A stretch of 64,000 nt of DNA, taken from Candidatus Poribacteria bacterium. GTDB lineage: Bacteria; Poribacteria; WGA-4E; WGA-3G. The notes beneath the pieces are model-generated. The model saw only the letters and a list, made by a program, of their open reading frames with translations. It was not told the origin of the DNA and ran no database searches. The position numbers and the translations under genes were made by a program. Each line of letters begins with the position of its first letter. Within the stretch, counting starts at the first letter, position 1. Of the stretch, positions 36,005 through 45,342 are shown in pieces. Location of the stretch: assembly GCA_022828145.1 (NCBI GenBank), contig JAJEJA010000094.1, positions 41,744-105,743 of the forward strand, given 5' to 3'.

Positions 36005-36037
36005 TTAAATGAGACTTACCGGAATCCTCGTGCCTTT
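36005..36037 (-). pseudogene. Fragment of a DUF433 gene
   Basis: The minus strand reads KGTRIPVSLI between two stop codons, the DUF433 core motif also seen at 34836-35087. The DNA similarity to that locus is confined to this stretch of about 33 bases. It is too short to be functional; probably the remains of a second copy. Confidence 0.5.
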
Positions 36038-36048
36038 TCATTAAGCTG

Positions 36049-36804
36049 CTATTCGTTGATGTAGTCTGATCGCAACTCAAACGTATGTTGTATCCAGCTG
36101 CCCGTACGTACATCAAGTTCAGCTTCAAGTGCCATAATATCTTCTAATTCACCATAAGTAGTAGAATCATCGGAATTTGCAAATTCAAATTCAACAAGTC
36201 GATGTGGGGATTCACCATAATAGTTGTCATAAGATGTTATTGTCTTTAGCTGGGGCGGTCCGACAGTTATTGAAGAAACGGAATCAACCCAATCCAGATA
36301 TGCCTGTTTTCCACCAAGAGGATAATCTACCAACAGAACGCTTTTTACTTGCCAGTTACCATCCTCCTCTTTTTCATAATCAGAACGTTGGATAAATGTA
36401 TGGGCACTTACTTTGCTTGCGTGGTTCGGAATGTCTCCAAGTATTCCAGCTATCTCTGGACGATTCAAGTATGTCGCAGCATGAAGATAACTTTTAAATT
36501 CGAACTCTACAAGTCGATGTGGACTCATGGTTTGATCAAGATTATCGTAAGACCGTATTCTGTCAATCTCTTCAGGTGCTTGCAGTGTTGCCGCTACAGA
36601 AGCCACCCACGCAATATAGGCATCTTTCTTGCCTTCAGGGTAATCAATTAACAAAACAAACTTGACAGGAATTTCCTCTACCATGCTATCTTCAGGTTGT
36701 ACTGTGCTATCAACAACGTTTTGAATTGATTCACAACCGGTCAGTGCCATAACGGATATGGCAAACATAAGAATTAACACGTTTCCTATTTTTAATGTCA
36801 TCAT
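36049..36804 (-). CDS. Lipoprotein with internally duplicated domain
   Basis: A 251-residue protein with a lipoprotein signal (ISVMALTGC, Cys about residue 24). The mature part is two repeats of about 95 residues: VLLIDYPEGKKDAYIAWVAS...SPHRLVEFEF and VLLVDYPLGGKQAYLDWVDS...SPHRLVEFEF, each ending in a RSDY motif. The pattern resembles ferredoxin-like dimeric alpha-beta barrel (NIPSNAP/EthD-type) domains, so the two halves may form one barrel. Function unknown. Membrane-anchored outside the cytoplasm. Confidence 0.8.
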   Translation of the reverse strand: MMTLKIGNVLILMFAISVMALTGCESIQNVVDSTVQPEDSMVEEIPVKFVLLIDYPEGKKDAYIAWVASVAATLQAPEEIDRIRSYDNLDQTMSPHRLVEFEFKSYLHAATYLNRPEIAGILGDIPNHASKVSAHTFIQRSDYEKEEDGNWQVKSVLLVDYPLGGKQAYLDWVDSVSSITVGPPQLKTITSYDNYYGESPHRLVEFEFANSDDSTTYGELEDIMALEAELDVRTGSWIQHTFELRSDYINE

Positions 36805-36848
36805 TTTTTCCTCCTAAGTAGATTTTATGGATTAATAGGTAACATTTT

Positions 36849-37190
36849 TTACGGGGATTGTATACGTTGTTTTTTGAGTTTTTCAATTTCTTGTGTGAGT
36901 GCTTCTATCTTTCTTTCAAGAGATCGGTCTTTTTGGCTTCGCCATGCGGGGACACCTATTGCAATTGCAATAAGTGCCATGAGAGCATAAGTGATATTTG
37001 CTTGTTGTGTCATTCGTTTATCAACGCTATCAAATCTTACATCAACGTAATCTTTGGTTCGTTTTTCAGATTCAGTGACAGCTTTTTTAACAATTTCTTC
37101 GATTTTATCAAGGTCTGTTGGTGTAAGATCGCTATATGCGGGTAGGACGATGACTGAAAGTAGCATTGTTAGAATCGTGATGTATTTCAT
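36849..37190 (-). CDS. Small membrane protein with signal peptide and coiled coil
   Basis: About 113 residues. A signal peptide (MKYITILTMLLSVIVLPAYS) is followed by a charged helix (residues about 25-60), a transmembrane segment (YALMALIAIAIGVPAW) and a basic coiled-coil tail (SLERKIEALTQEIEKLKKQR). I prefer ATG 37190 to ATG 37202, because GGAG lies six bases before it. Unrecognised family. It lies 18 bases downstream of proS. Confidence 0.75.
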   Translation of the reverse strand: MKYITILTMLLSVIVLPAYSDLTPTDLDKIEEIVKKAVTESEKRTKDYVDVRFDSVDKRMTQQANITYALMALIAIAIGVPAWRSQKDRSLERKIEALTQEIEKLKKQRIQSP

Positions 37191-37220
37191 ATTTATCTCC
37201 ATAAATTAAGACACATTGTG

Positions 37221-38657
37221 TTAGTATGCGCGTGCGAAAATCGTGATCTCATGCGCTTCTGCCCCGCAGACAATACACGTACCACCAGAATCGGGTTGCT
37301 CTATGGGGATACATCGGATAGTGGCTTGTGTGTCTTCTTTGACCTTATCTTCACATTCACCGTTTCCGCACCACCATGCACGTGCAAACCCGTTTTCAAT
37401 AGTCCCTTTAAATTCATCATAGTCTTTAGGTTCAAAGGTGTTTTCCTCTCGGAATTCGGTTGCGCGTTTTAACATGTCCGACTGAATTGTCTCAAGCATC
37501 TTACTTGCAGTCTCGGCTACATCGGTGATCGGGATGAACGATTTGCCTTCTTTACCGGGTATATCTCGTCTTGCAAAGACGACCTGTTGGTTCTCAATGT
37601 CGCGCGGACCGATCTCTATCCGCAAAGGTACACCTTTGAGTTCCCATTCGTTGAACCGCCACCCGGGTGAATACTCGTATCGGTCATCAACATGGTAACG
37701 GATGTCGCCTAAAGTGCTGCAGATAAGGTCAACGGTTTCCGATACGTCCTGTTTCGCTTCCTCGTTATTTTTGGGAACAATCGGCACGATGACAAGTTGG
37801 GTGGGAGCAAGCCGTGGGGGTAGAACTAACCCTTGATCATCTCCGTGTGTCATGATAATTGCACCAATCATTCGTGTGCTAACACCCCAACTGGTTGTCC
37901 AGCAGTGCTGCTGCTTCTGGTTTGCGTCAAGATATTGTATATCAAAAGCTTTAGCAAAGTTTTGTCCGAGGTCGTGTGAAGTGCCTGCTTGAAGCGCGCG
38001 TTTATCACCCATCATCGCCTCAATCGTATAGGAGGTTAAGGCACCGGGAAACTTTTCACTATCACTTTTACGCCCGGGGATGACGGGTATCGCTGCTTCG
38101 TTGACTGCAAAGTCAGTATAGATGTCAAGGATGCGGAGCGTTTCTTCCTCAGCCTCTTCATGTGTTGCATGAGCAGTATGTCCCTCTTGCCAGAAAAACT
38201 CCATCGTACGCAGAAATAGGCGAGGACGTAACTCCCATCGCACCACGTTTGCCCACTGATTGATAAGCACGGGTAGGTCTCTATAGGATTGTATCCACTG
38301 ACTATACATATAACCGATGATGGTTTCGGATGTTGGACGGACGACAAGCGGTTCTTCCAGTTCTTTTCCACCACCGTGTGTTACGATTGCAAGTTCAGGT
38401 TTGAAACCTTCAACGTGCTCTGCTTCTTTCTCAATGAAGCTCATCGGAATGAAAAGCGGGAATGCAGCGTTTTGGTGTCCTGTGGCTTTGAAGCGGATAT
38501 CCATCTGTTCCTTGACGTTTTCCCAGAGCGCGTAGCCGTAAGGACGCACAACCATGCATCCGCGCACGGGTGCATAGTCTGCCATCTCTGCCTGTCGGAT
38601 GACTTGCGTATACCATTTTGAGTAGTCTTCACTTCGAGGTGTAATTTTATCAAACAT
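37221..38657 (-). CDS. proS: Prolyl-tRNA synthetase, short archaeal/eukaryal-type
   Basis: A class II aminoacyl-tRNA synthetase of 478 residues, lacking the editing insertion of the long bacterial form. Motif 2 and neighbours are visible (RWELRPRLFLRTMEFFWQEG) as is motif 3-like HGDDQGLVLPPRLAP. The C-terminal zinc-binding domain has four cysteines (WWCGNGEC ... GTCIVCGAEAHE) and ends in the conserved FARAY tyrosine. It charges tRNA-Pro, one isoacceptor of which is at 51532. It follows pgk by 18 bases. Confidence 0.95.
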   Translation of the reverse strand: MFDKITPRSEDYSKWYTQVIRQAEMADYAPVRGCMVVRPYGYALWENVKEQMDIRFKATGHQNAAFPLFIPMSFIEKEAEHVEGFKPELAIVTHGGGKELEEPLVVRPTSETIIGYMYSQWIQSYRDLPVLINQWANVVRWELRPRLFLRTMEFFWQEGHTAHATHEEAEEETLRILDIYTDFAVNEAAIPVIPGRKSDSEKFPGALTSYTIEAMMGDKRALQAGTSHDLGQNFAKAFDIQYLDANQKQQHCWTTSWGVSTRMIGAIIMTHGDDQGLVLPPRLAPTQLVIVPIVPKNNEEAKQDVSETVDLICSTLGDIRYHVDDRYEYSPGWRFNEWELKGVPLRIEIGPRDIENQQVVFARRDIPGKEGKSFIPITDVAETASKMLETIQSDMLKRATEFREENTFEPKDYDEFKGTIENGFARAWWCGNGECEDKVKEDTQATIRCIPIEQPDSGGTCIVCGAEAHEITIFARAY

Positions 38658-38675
38658 ATTTTAGTTTCGCTTTGA

Positions 38676-39866
38676 TTATTTATCGGTTAATGCCATGATT
38701 CCCGGCAAAGACTTTCCTTCTAAAAACTCTAATGATGCGCCGCCACCAGTTGAAACATGGGTAATTCTATCAGCGACACCAGCCTGTTGAATTGCTGCGA
38801 CGCAATCACCGCCACCGATAATGCTCACAGAATCGGAGGCTGCGATTTGCTGAGCAACGGCTATTGTACCGTTAGCAAATTTTTCAAACTCATAGACACC
38901 TAAAGGACCGTTCCACACCACCGTTTTCGCATCGGTAATGCGTTCACCAAATACTGCCACAGTTTTAGGTCCTACATCCAGTCCTTGCCACTCATCGGGG
39001 ATGCTGACTTCGTCTACAACTTTAGATTCAGTGTCAGGTTCAAACGTTTTTCCAACGACGTGGTCAGCTGGTAAGACCACAGTATCTGAAAAGCCGCGCT
39101 TCTTAATTAACGATGCTGCAAGGTCAAGTTTCTCTGTTTCAACAAGCGAATTGCCAATTGAAACACCCATTGCAGCGAGAAACGTGTAAGCCATCCCACC
39201 CCCAATGAGTAGACTATCAACTTTATCCAATAGTTTTTCAATCAGTGTGATTTTGTCAGAAATCTTTGCGCCCCCAAGGATGGCTACATAAGGACGTTGC
39301 GGATTCTCAAGAGTTATACTGAGATAATGAATCTCGCGTGCCATGAGTATACCCGCGACACACGAAGTTAGGTAATGTGTGACGCCTTCAGTTGAGGCAT
39401 GTGCACGATGTGCTGTGCCGAAAGCATCGTTAACAAACACATCTGCAAGTGATGCAAGTTTTTCAGCAAACTCTGGATCGTTATCTGTTTCTTCTGCATA
39501 AAATCGCACATTTTCAAGGAGTAGCATCTCACCGTTATCTAATGATTCAACAGCATTTTCTGCGATTTCACCGATGCAGTCGTTAGCATGAGCAACACGT
39601 TTGCCAAGTTTGCGACTGAGGGCAACAGCAATTGGCTCAGTAGAGAATTTCTCTCGGTCAGAAGCGGAGCCTACTATGGGTCTACCCAAGTGAGTAATCA
39701 GGATGATTTTCGCATTACGGTGAATTAGGTCTAAAAGTGTCGGCAAAGCAGCAGTAATACGGGTTTCATCAGTGATTTTTCCGTCTTGAATAGGGACGTT
39801 AAAATCTACACGGACGAGAACCCGTTTTCCTGTTACATCAATGTCTGCTAATTCAAGTTTTGCCAT
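38676..39866 (-). CDS. pgk: Phosphoglycerate kinase
   Basis: A 396-residue two-lobed glycolytic kinase interconverting 1,3-bisphosphoglycerate and 3-phosphoglycerate with ADP/ATP. Landmarks are VRVDFNVPIQDGKITDETRI, HLGRP, FGTAHRAHAST, the hinge GGAKISDKITLIEKLL and the nucleotide loop IIGGGDCVAAIQ. It lies between sucC (74 bases) and proS (18 bases) on the same strand. Confidence 0.97.
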   Translation of the reverse strand: MAKLELADIDVTGKRVLVRVDFNVPIQDGKITDETRITAALPTLLDLIHRNAKIILITHLGRPIVGSASDREKFSTEPIAVALSRKLGKRVAHANDCIGEIAENAVESLDNGEMLLLENVRFYAEETDNDPEFAEKLASLADVFVNDAFGTAHRAHASTEGVTHYLTSCVAGILMAREIHYLSITLENPQRPYVAILGGAKISDKITLIEKLLDKVDSLLIGGGMAYTFLAAMGVSIGNSLVETEKLDLAASLIKKRGFSDTVVLPADHVVGKTFEPDTESKVVDEVSIPDEWQGLDVGPKTVAVFGERITDAKTVVWNGPLGVYEFEKFANGTIAVAQQIAASDSVSIIGGGDCVAAIQQAGVADRITHVSTGGGASLEFLEGKSLPGIMALTDK

Positions 39867-39940
39867 TTTTCTGTTTTCTAAGTGATGAATTTTAAGGTGT
39901 TAAGATTTCGGCATTCAACAATGATTCGTTTAAAATTCCT

Positions 39941-41125
39941 CTATGCGTTATTTGATGCGTTCACTGTGAGTTCAGCTGCTTCAGAAAGTCCTTCAGCCAA
40001 TTGTAAGTTCAAGTCCGATGCAGCGATAATCTGTTTTCCCAGTTCAACATTTGTCCCCTCTAATCGTACCACGAGAGGAACATTGAGTTTGACCTGCTTC
40101 GCTGCTTCAACAATACCGGTTGCTATGGTGTCACATTTCATGATACCCCCAAAGATATTGACGAGAACTGCTTTCACGTTTTCGTCTGCGAGGATAAGTC
40201 TAAATGCGTGTGCAACTGCCTCTACGGATGCCCCTCCGCCAACATCAAGAAAGTTGGCTGGTTCACCGCCCTTCTGTTTGATAATATCCATCGTTGCCAT
40301 AGCTAATCCTGCGCCGTTGACCATACATCCGATATTTCCATCAAGTCGGATATAACTTAGACCGGACTCACTCGCCTCTAATTCGCTTGGGTCTTCTTCG
40401 TGTGGATCACGCATATCGGCAATTTCTGTGTGTCGCCACAGCGAGTTGTCATCAAGATTCACTTTAGAATCAAGGGCAACGATTTCTAAGTCATCATCCT
40501 CACCAACAATTGCCAACGGATTTATTTCAATCAACGAACAATCACATCCGACAAAGGTGTTGTAAAGCGAGATGATCAATGCAGTGGTATCTGGTATAAG
40601 GTGTCGGTAAGTTGGATCAGTAATCAGTTTGTATGAAAATTCGCGTGCTTGGAAATCGGTTAACCCGAAAGCAGGATCTATCTGAGTTCGGATAATTTTT
40701 CCAGGTGTACGCGCGGCGACTTCCTCAATATCCATACCCCCTTCTTCGCTTCCGATAATGGTGAGTTTGGATGTCTCTCTATCAAGCAACAATGCAAGAT
40801 AATACTCTTCTCGTATTTCAGCAGCTTCAACGATAAGCACTTTTCTGACCAGTTTTCCCTCAGGACCGGTCTGAGGTGTCACGAGTTGCATACCGATCAT
40901 GTCTGCAGCGAGTTGTTTAACTTCCTCTACTGAATTCGCGAGCTTTACACCCCCACCCTTTCCGCGTCCTCCAGCATGTATCTGTGCTTTGATTACAAAC
41001 TTTTGGCTATTAATTGTATTTGCTATCGCTTCTGCTTCTTCAGGCGTTTCAGCAACCTTTCCGGGAAGTGTGCTAACACCAAAGGATTCTAATATTTCTT
41101 TCGCTTGGTATTCATGTATATTCAT
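39941..41125 (-). CDS. sucC: Succinyl-CoA ligase beta subunit
   Basis: A 394-residue ATP-grasp subunit of succinyl-CoA synthetase. The opening [32 protein letters not shown], the metal-binding LIEINPLAI and the C-terminal ligase part ([36 protein letters not shown]) are all present. Its alpha partner is sucD at 31847, with the GH-like gene and several small genes, proS and pgk between, so the pair is split. Confidence 0.97.
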   Translation of the reverse strand: MNIHEYQAKEILESFGVSTLPGKVAETPEEAEAIANTINSQKFVIKAQIHAGGRGKGGGVKLANSVEEVKQLAADMIGMQLVTPQTGPEGKLVRKVLIVEAAEIREEYYLALLLDRETSKLTIIGSEEGGMDIEEVAARTPGKIIRTQIDPAFGLTDFQAREFSYKLITDPTYRHLIPDTTALIISLYNTFVGCDCSLIEINPLAIVGEDDDLEIVALDSKVNLDDNSLWRHTEIADMRDPHEEDPSELEASESGLSYIRLDGNIGCMVNGAGLAMATMDIIKQKGGEPANFLDVGGGASVEAVAHAFRLILADENVKAVLVNIFGGIMKCDTIATGIVEAAKQVKLNVPLVVRLEGTNVELGKQIIAASDLNLQLAEGLSEAAELTVNASNNA

Positions 41126-41255
41126 CTTTTATGTTGTCAGTGCAAGTCCTTTTATATGTAATAATAACTTCAGGTAGAATATCAATATGAGACAGGAAAA
41201 TGTGTTACAGATTATACTATACTTTGATTGGTAATTGCAAGTATTTGATGATGGT

Positions 41256-42854
41256 TTACGTTAGAACAGATGAGGGCAGTTCCTGTATCACAGGGATTAC
41301 ATAGCTCCGTATTTTAAAGCCTTCTAACGTCTCATTTTCTACTCTATCTTCTGCTGTTTTGCGATGATTAAATACGACATAGTATCCTTTTACTGCTTTT
41401 TCCGATTTGACGTAGGCGGCGAGTTGTGCTTTACCTCTCTGATAACGGTTTTCTCCACTCCAAAGCTTAGTTTCAACGATATACTTTCGGTTATTGTGAA
41501 GTATAAGGATGTCCATCCTACCACGACCTGTTTGTACTTCAAGATACATCACACCGCCAACAATCTGAACAAATTGGCTCAGATAGGCGAAGAGAAGATG
41601 CTGTCCAACGTATTCTTGGGGTGTCTCTGGCACTTGTAGTATCTTGAAACCTGCGCGGGCGATAAAGTCACGAAAGTTATCAAGAAGTGCCTCCATCCGA
41701 ATATCCCCTTCTGGTGTGACATAATCTCTAAATCCATCATGTGTGTCTTCCGGTAAGTAATCTTGTTCTAATCCGTTTACAAGGGGTTTAAAAGCTCGCA
41801 TGATGCGATATTGGTAAATTGGATTGACTATTTCACACATCCCGTCAGCACCTTCACCAATTACACCATAGGTAGCAAGTTCACTGACGAGTTCATTATC
41901 AAAACTGAATTCTACACCTTCATCGTTGGAGGCAATCTTCATGAGAAGTCTTTCAAAGTTCCGGTTTTTACGTATATTCGTTACCAAATGACTGATATTG
42001 GTGTTACGTTCTTGAAGTAGATTGATATGTGCTATTGAAAAGTGATCCATGGTAATTGGTTCATTTTTGGGTATATCCATCTCCTCAGTGAGAATCTGTG
42101 CAAATCGGTTAACAAGCACGGGTTGACCAGCAGTCTGTTTATGAATTGACCCAATGACCTGCCTGTCAAAAGGTTGTCCAACTTCATTGGTATATTGCGA
42201 TAGAAGCTCTTCCACCTGCTGAAGTGTGAAATTGTTTAGGTTGAACTCATCTTGTATATTGAAAGGTGAAATAGAACGATCATAATTGAGCTGCGTAATG
42301 TTCTTAACACCAACTATACCAACACTGTAAGGACAGCGTTCTCTGCCAGTCAGGTAGATACTACGGAGCGTATGCAGAAATCCTCTAAGTGCATCTGGGG
42401 GAATAGCATCAAATTCATCAATAATCATGACAAACCGCTGTCTTTCTAACAGTCTTTCAAGCTGCTTAAAATATCTCCCCATTGAAGGATGGTCAACAAT
42501 CTCAGTATTATTCAAGAATCTGGTCATATCATCAGAAGGTTTACTTCCCAGCTTTTCATATACACTTTCAATGTTGGTACGAAGATCATTACAGAGATAT
42601 TCATAGAAGGTTGACAAAGAAGTATCTACATAGGGTTCAAAATTGAGTTGTATTGGAAAATAACCATTTTCTTGACTATCAAGGACATCAAGCGCGTTTC
42701 TGAATAACGTAGTCTTGCCTGTTTGGCGCGGTGCAAATAGGACGATGTATCTCCCCTTTTTTAACCGGTCAACAAAATCTGTGAGTTCTTCTGTGCGCGC
42801 GACAACATAGTTATCCTCTGGATTTACGGGACCGCGTGTTTCAAACCATCGCAT
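41256..42854 (-). CDS. AAA-like ATPase with C-terminal PD-(D/E)XK nuclease domain, paralog 1
   Basis: A 532-residue protein. Residues 1-330 are a P-loop ATPase: Walker A APRQTGKTT at 41-49 and Walker B FVMIIDEFD at 141-149, followed by a winged-helix-like region to about 390. The last about 110 residues are a PD-(D/E)XK nuclease-like domain with EVQTGRGRMDILI, YIVETKLW (the ExK) and the RecB-like QLAAYV. The opening MRWFETRGPVNPEDNYVVAR is shared with the paralog at 53594. The family is widespread as stand-alone ATPase-nuclease genes and its biological role is poorly known. No partner gene adjoins it. Confidence 0.88.
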   Translation of the reverse strand: MRWFETRGPVNPEDNYVVARTEELTDFVDRLKKGRYIVLFAPRQTGKTTLFRNALDVLDSQENGYFPIQLNFEPYVDTSLSTFYEYLCNDLRTNIESVYEKLGSKPSDDMTRFLNNTEIVDHPSMGRYFKQLERLLERQRFVMIIDEFDAIPPDALRGFLHTLRSIYLTGRERCPYSVGIVGVKNITQLNYDRSISPFNIQDEFNLNNFTLQQVEELLSQYTNEVGQPFDRQVIGSIHKQTAGQPVLVNRFAQILTEEMDIPKNEPITMDHFSIAHINLLQERNTNISHLVTNIRKNRNFERLLMKIASNDEGVEFSFDNELVSELATYGVIGEGADGMCEIVNPIYQYRIMRAFKPLVNGLEQDYLPEDTHDGFRDYVTPEGDIRMEALLDNFRDFIARAGFKILQVPETPQEYVGQHLLFAYLSQFVQIVGGVMYLEVQTGRGRMDILILHNNRKYIVETKLWSGENRYQRGKAQLAAYVKSEKAVKGYYVVFNHRKTAEDRVENETLEGFKIRSYVIPVIQELPSSVLT

Positions 42855-42909
42855 CTCTTAATTCTCCTAAAGTCGTTGAAGGAATTATATCAGATTGCGG
42901 TGTGAAAGT

Positions 42910-43437
42910 CTATAAGAAAAGGTGTGTATAAGAGGTAGGATTAAAAGATAAACCTTCTGCTTTCACAACGGACCTATCATCTTCAAGATGTGTAAGCAAT
43001 GTTTGGATAGTTACATTCAAGATAGGATGCACAAGGTCAGGCGCAATTTCTGCTAATGGGACAAGCACAAAACGACGCAGGTGCATCTCTGGATGCGGGA
43101 CAGTAAGATTTTGGGTTTCTACACATAAATCGCCATAGATGAGAATATCCATGTCGATTTCTCTCGGTCCCCAACGGATACGGTGTTCTCTGCCAATGTT
43201 AATCTCAATTTGCTTTAACGTATACAGCAGAGTATGTGGAGAATGGTGAGTTCTGATTGAGACGACACCGTTTAGAAAATCATCTTGTGCTTCATTTCCG
43301 ACAGGGGCAGTTTCGTATAGTGAGGAAATCTTTTGTAAAGTGATCCCTTCTATCTCCGATAGAGCAGTGATTGCACTTCGGATATACGATAACCTATCGC
43401 CAATGTTGCTGCCGAAGCCGATGTATGCTAAATGCAC
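42910..43437 (-). CDS. folK: 2-amino-4-hydroxy-6-hydroxymethyldihydropteridine diphosphokinase
   Basis: A 175-residue HPPK of folate synthesis transferring pyrophosphate to the hydroxymethylpterin. Motifs are [11 protein letters not shown], the [20 protein letters not shown] segment with the Mg-binding Asp pair (DMDIL), and [19 protein letters not shown]. It lies 26 bases downstream of fabF, so it probably rides on the fatty-acid transcript. It is far from folE and the PTPS gene. Confidence 0.95.
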   Translation of the reverse strand: MHLAYIGFGSNIGDRLSYIRSAITALSEIEGITLQKISSLYETAPVGNEAQDDFLNGVVSIRTHHSPHTLLYTLKQIEINIGREHRIRWGPREIDMDILIYGDLCVETQNLTVPHPEMHLRRFVLVPLAEIAPDLVHPILNVTIQTLLTHLEDDRSVVKAEGLSFNPTSYTHLFL

Positions 43438-43463
43438 AACGTTTGAGCCGTTAGAATGGAAAA

Positions 43464-44702
43464 TTACTCGGCATATTTACGGATAGCAATAGAGGTGTTG
43501 TGTCCACCAAAACCGAATGCATTTGAAAGTGCGACATCAATTTTTGCTTCACGACTCTCATTTGGGACATAATCCAAATCACAATCTTCATCCGGCACTT
43601 CGTAGTTTATTGTTGGCGGTAGAAAACCTTTCTCCATTCCACCTATGCACCCGATGAGTTCCACAGCACCTGCAGCACCGAGTAGATGCCCAACCATAGA
43701 TTTTGTAGAACTAACCGGTATTTTATAAGCGTGTTCACCGAATAAGGATTTGATTGCGTTAGTTTCAGCGATATCGCCATGGGGTGTTGAGGTGCCGTGT
43801 GCGTTGATATAATCCACAGAGTCTACTTGAAGTTTTGCATCTTTTAATGCGAATTCCATCGCTTTTGCTGCACCTTCGCCGTCACTTGGTGGAGCAACCA
43901 TATCATGAGCATCCGATGTCATGCCGAAACCGATTATTTCAGCATAGATATATGCGCCGCGTTTTTTAGCATGCGAAAGTGATTCAAGGATAAGAATACC
44001 CGCACCCTCACCCATGACAAACCCATCCCTATCTTTGTTGAATGGACGGGAGGCTTTTCCAGGTTCATCGTTGCGTTCGGACATTGCACGCATTGAACAG
44101 AACCCCCCGAAAGCCAAAGGTGTAATAGCTGATTCTGTTCCTCCTGTAAACATCACATCTGCGTACCCATTTTGGATCAAACGTAATGATTCCCCGATGG
44201 AATGGTTAGCAGTCGCACAAGCCGTGACAGATGAGGAATTGGGACCCTTTAGGTTAAACTGGATGGAGACCTGTCCCGATGCCATATTGATGATCATATA
44301 TGGTACCAGAAACGGACTTACACGTTTGGGTCCTTTTTCAATAAGGATTGCTGCGTTGTCCTCAAGGACACCGATACCCCCAACCCCAGAACCGATTTGA
44401 ACCCCTGCCCGGTATGGATCAACACTTGACAGATCCAATCGCGAATCTTCATGTGCCATCATTGCGGCAACAAGTCCATATTGAATAAAAAGAGGTAGAC
44501 GCGATGCTGCCTTCTTATCCAGATATTTCTCTGCTTGAAAGTCTTTTACCTCAGCGGCAATCTGTGTACGAAAATCGGTTGCATCAAAGGAAGTTAAAGC
44601 TTCGATTCCGTTTTTACCGATAGCAAGGGCATCCCAATATTCTTCTTTCGTATTGCCGATCGCATTGATAACGCCGATTCCTGTAATAACTACACGTTCC
44701 AC
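43464..44702 (-). CDS. fabF: Beta-ketoacyl-ACP synthase II
   Basis: A 412-residue condensing enzyme of type II fatty-acid synthesis. The Cys-His-His triad is visible in [27 protein letters not shown] and [14 protein letters not shown], with the C-terminal [15 protein letters not shown]. It elongates malonyl-ACP with acyl-ACP. It is downstream of acpP with 84 bases between that include a hairpin. Confidence 0.97.
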   Translation of the reverse strand: MERVVITGIGVINAIGNTKEEYWDALAIGKNGIEALTSFDATDFRTQIAAEVKDFQAEKYLDKKAASRLPLFIQYGLVAAMMAHEDSRLDLSSVDPYRAGVQIGSGVGGIGVLEDNAAILIEKGPKRVSPFLVPYMIINMASGQVSIQFNLKGPNSSSVTACATANHSIGESLRLIQNGYADVMFTGGTESAITPLAFGGFCSMRAMSERNDEPGKASRPFNKDRDGFVMGEGAGILILESLSHAKKRGAYIYAEIIGFGMTSDAHDMVAPPSDGEGAAKAMEFALKDAKLQVDSVDYINAHGTSTPHGDIAETNAIKSLFGEHAYKIPVSSTKSMVGHLLGAAGAVELIGCIGGMEKGFLPPTINYEVPDEDCDLDYVPNESREAKIDVALSNAFGFGGHNTSIAIRKYAE

Positions 44703-44731
44703 GAGACCGATCCTTTTCTAAAGTAAGTAAA

Positions 44732-44761
44732 GAGGGCTTGCAGTTTAGGTCACATGCCCTC
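44732..44761 (-). terminator. Hairpin between acpP and fabF
   Basis: On the minus strand GAGGGCATG pairs with CAAGCCCTC (one internal A-A mismatch) with a loop of about 12 bases, followed by a weak T-containing tract. It could act as an attenuator or processing site that keeps acpP mRNA more abundant than fabF. The T-run is poor, so a strong terminator is unlikely. Confidence 0.35.
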
Positions 44762-44786
44762 AACAGTTTTTTTGGAATGTGAGAAT

Positions 44787-45020
44787 CTATACATGCTCAT
44801 CAAGATAATCAAGAGCATCTTGAACCGTCTGAATTTTCTCAGCATCACTGTCAGGGATTTCGAGATCAAATTCTTCTTCAAGAGCCATGACCAGTTCTAC
44901 GGTATCAAGTGAATCTGCCCCTAAGTCTTCCATAAAAGAAGCATCAGGTGTTACGTTATCTGCGTCAATACCGAGTTGATGTGAGATGATTTCTATAAGT
45001 CGTTCTTCATTTGTAGCCAT
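44787..45020 (-). CDS. acpP: Acyl carrier protein
   Basis: A 77-residue acidic four-helix protein. The phosphopantetheine site is S37 in [18 protein letters not shown]. It carries acyl intermediates for FabD, FabH, FabF and FabG encoded around it. ATG 45020 is preceded by GGAGATAAAAAT. Confidence 0.98.
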   Translation of the reverse strand: MATNEERLIEIISHQLGIDADNVTPDASFMEDLGADSLDTVELVMALEEEFDLEIPDSDAEKIQTVQDALDYLDEHV

Positions 45021-45342
45021 TTTTATTTTTATCTCCTATCAAACGGGCGGCAAAATCTACAACAATAAGATAATTGTCGCAACCGCTCCTATGTTGGAAA
45101 GTCATGGTTAATCGGTAGAGTAAGTTACATAGTCCCTACGATAGACCAATAGTTAAGTTAACGTGAATTCAAAATATATGGTTAAAAAATCTTTATGAAT
45201 ACAATCTACAAGATTATAACTTGTGTAATGCTATCTATATGTTTATGTCTTACGGTATACCACAAATACCGCGAAAAATCAATTATGCTCATATTAGCCA
45301 CCGATCGTTGCCAATAATCGTTGAATATCAAACCTTATTCAG
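45021..45342. other. Intergenic region between acpP and the BMP-type lipoprotein gene
   Basis: Over 300 bases without an ORF. A weak R1-like fragment is at about 45075-45110 (GTCGCAACCGCTCCTA) and a single AACGTGAATTCAA near 45160 resembles one end of the R3 element. It probably contains a separate promoter for acpP-fabF; no boxes are clear. Confidence 0.5.
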
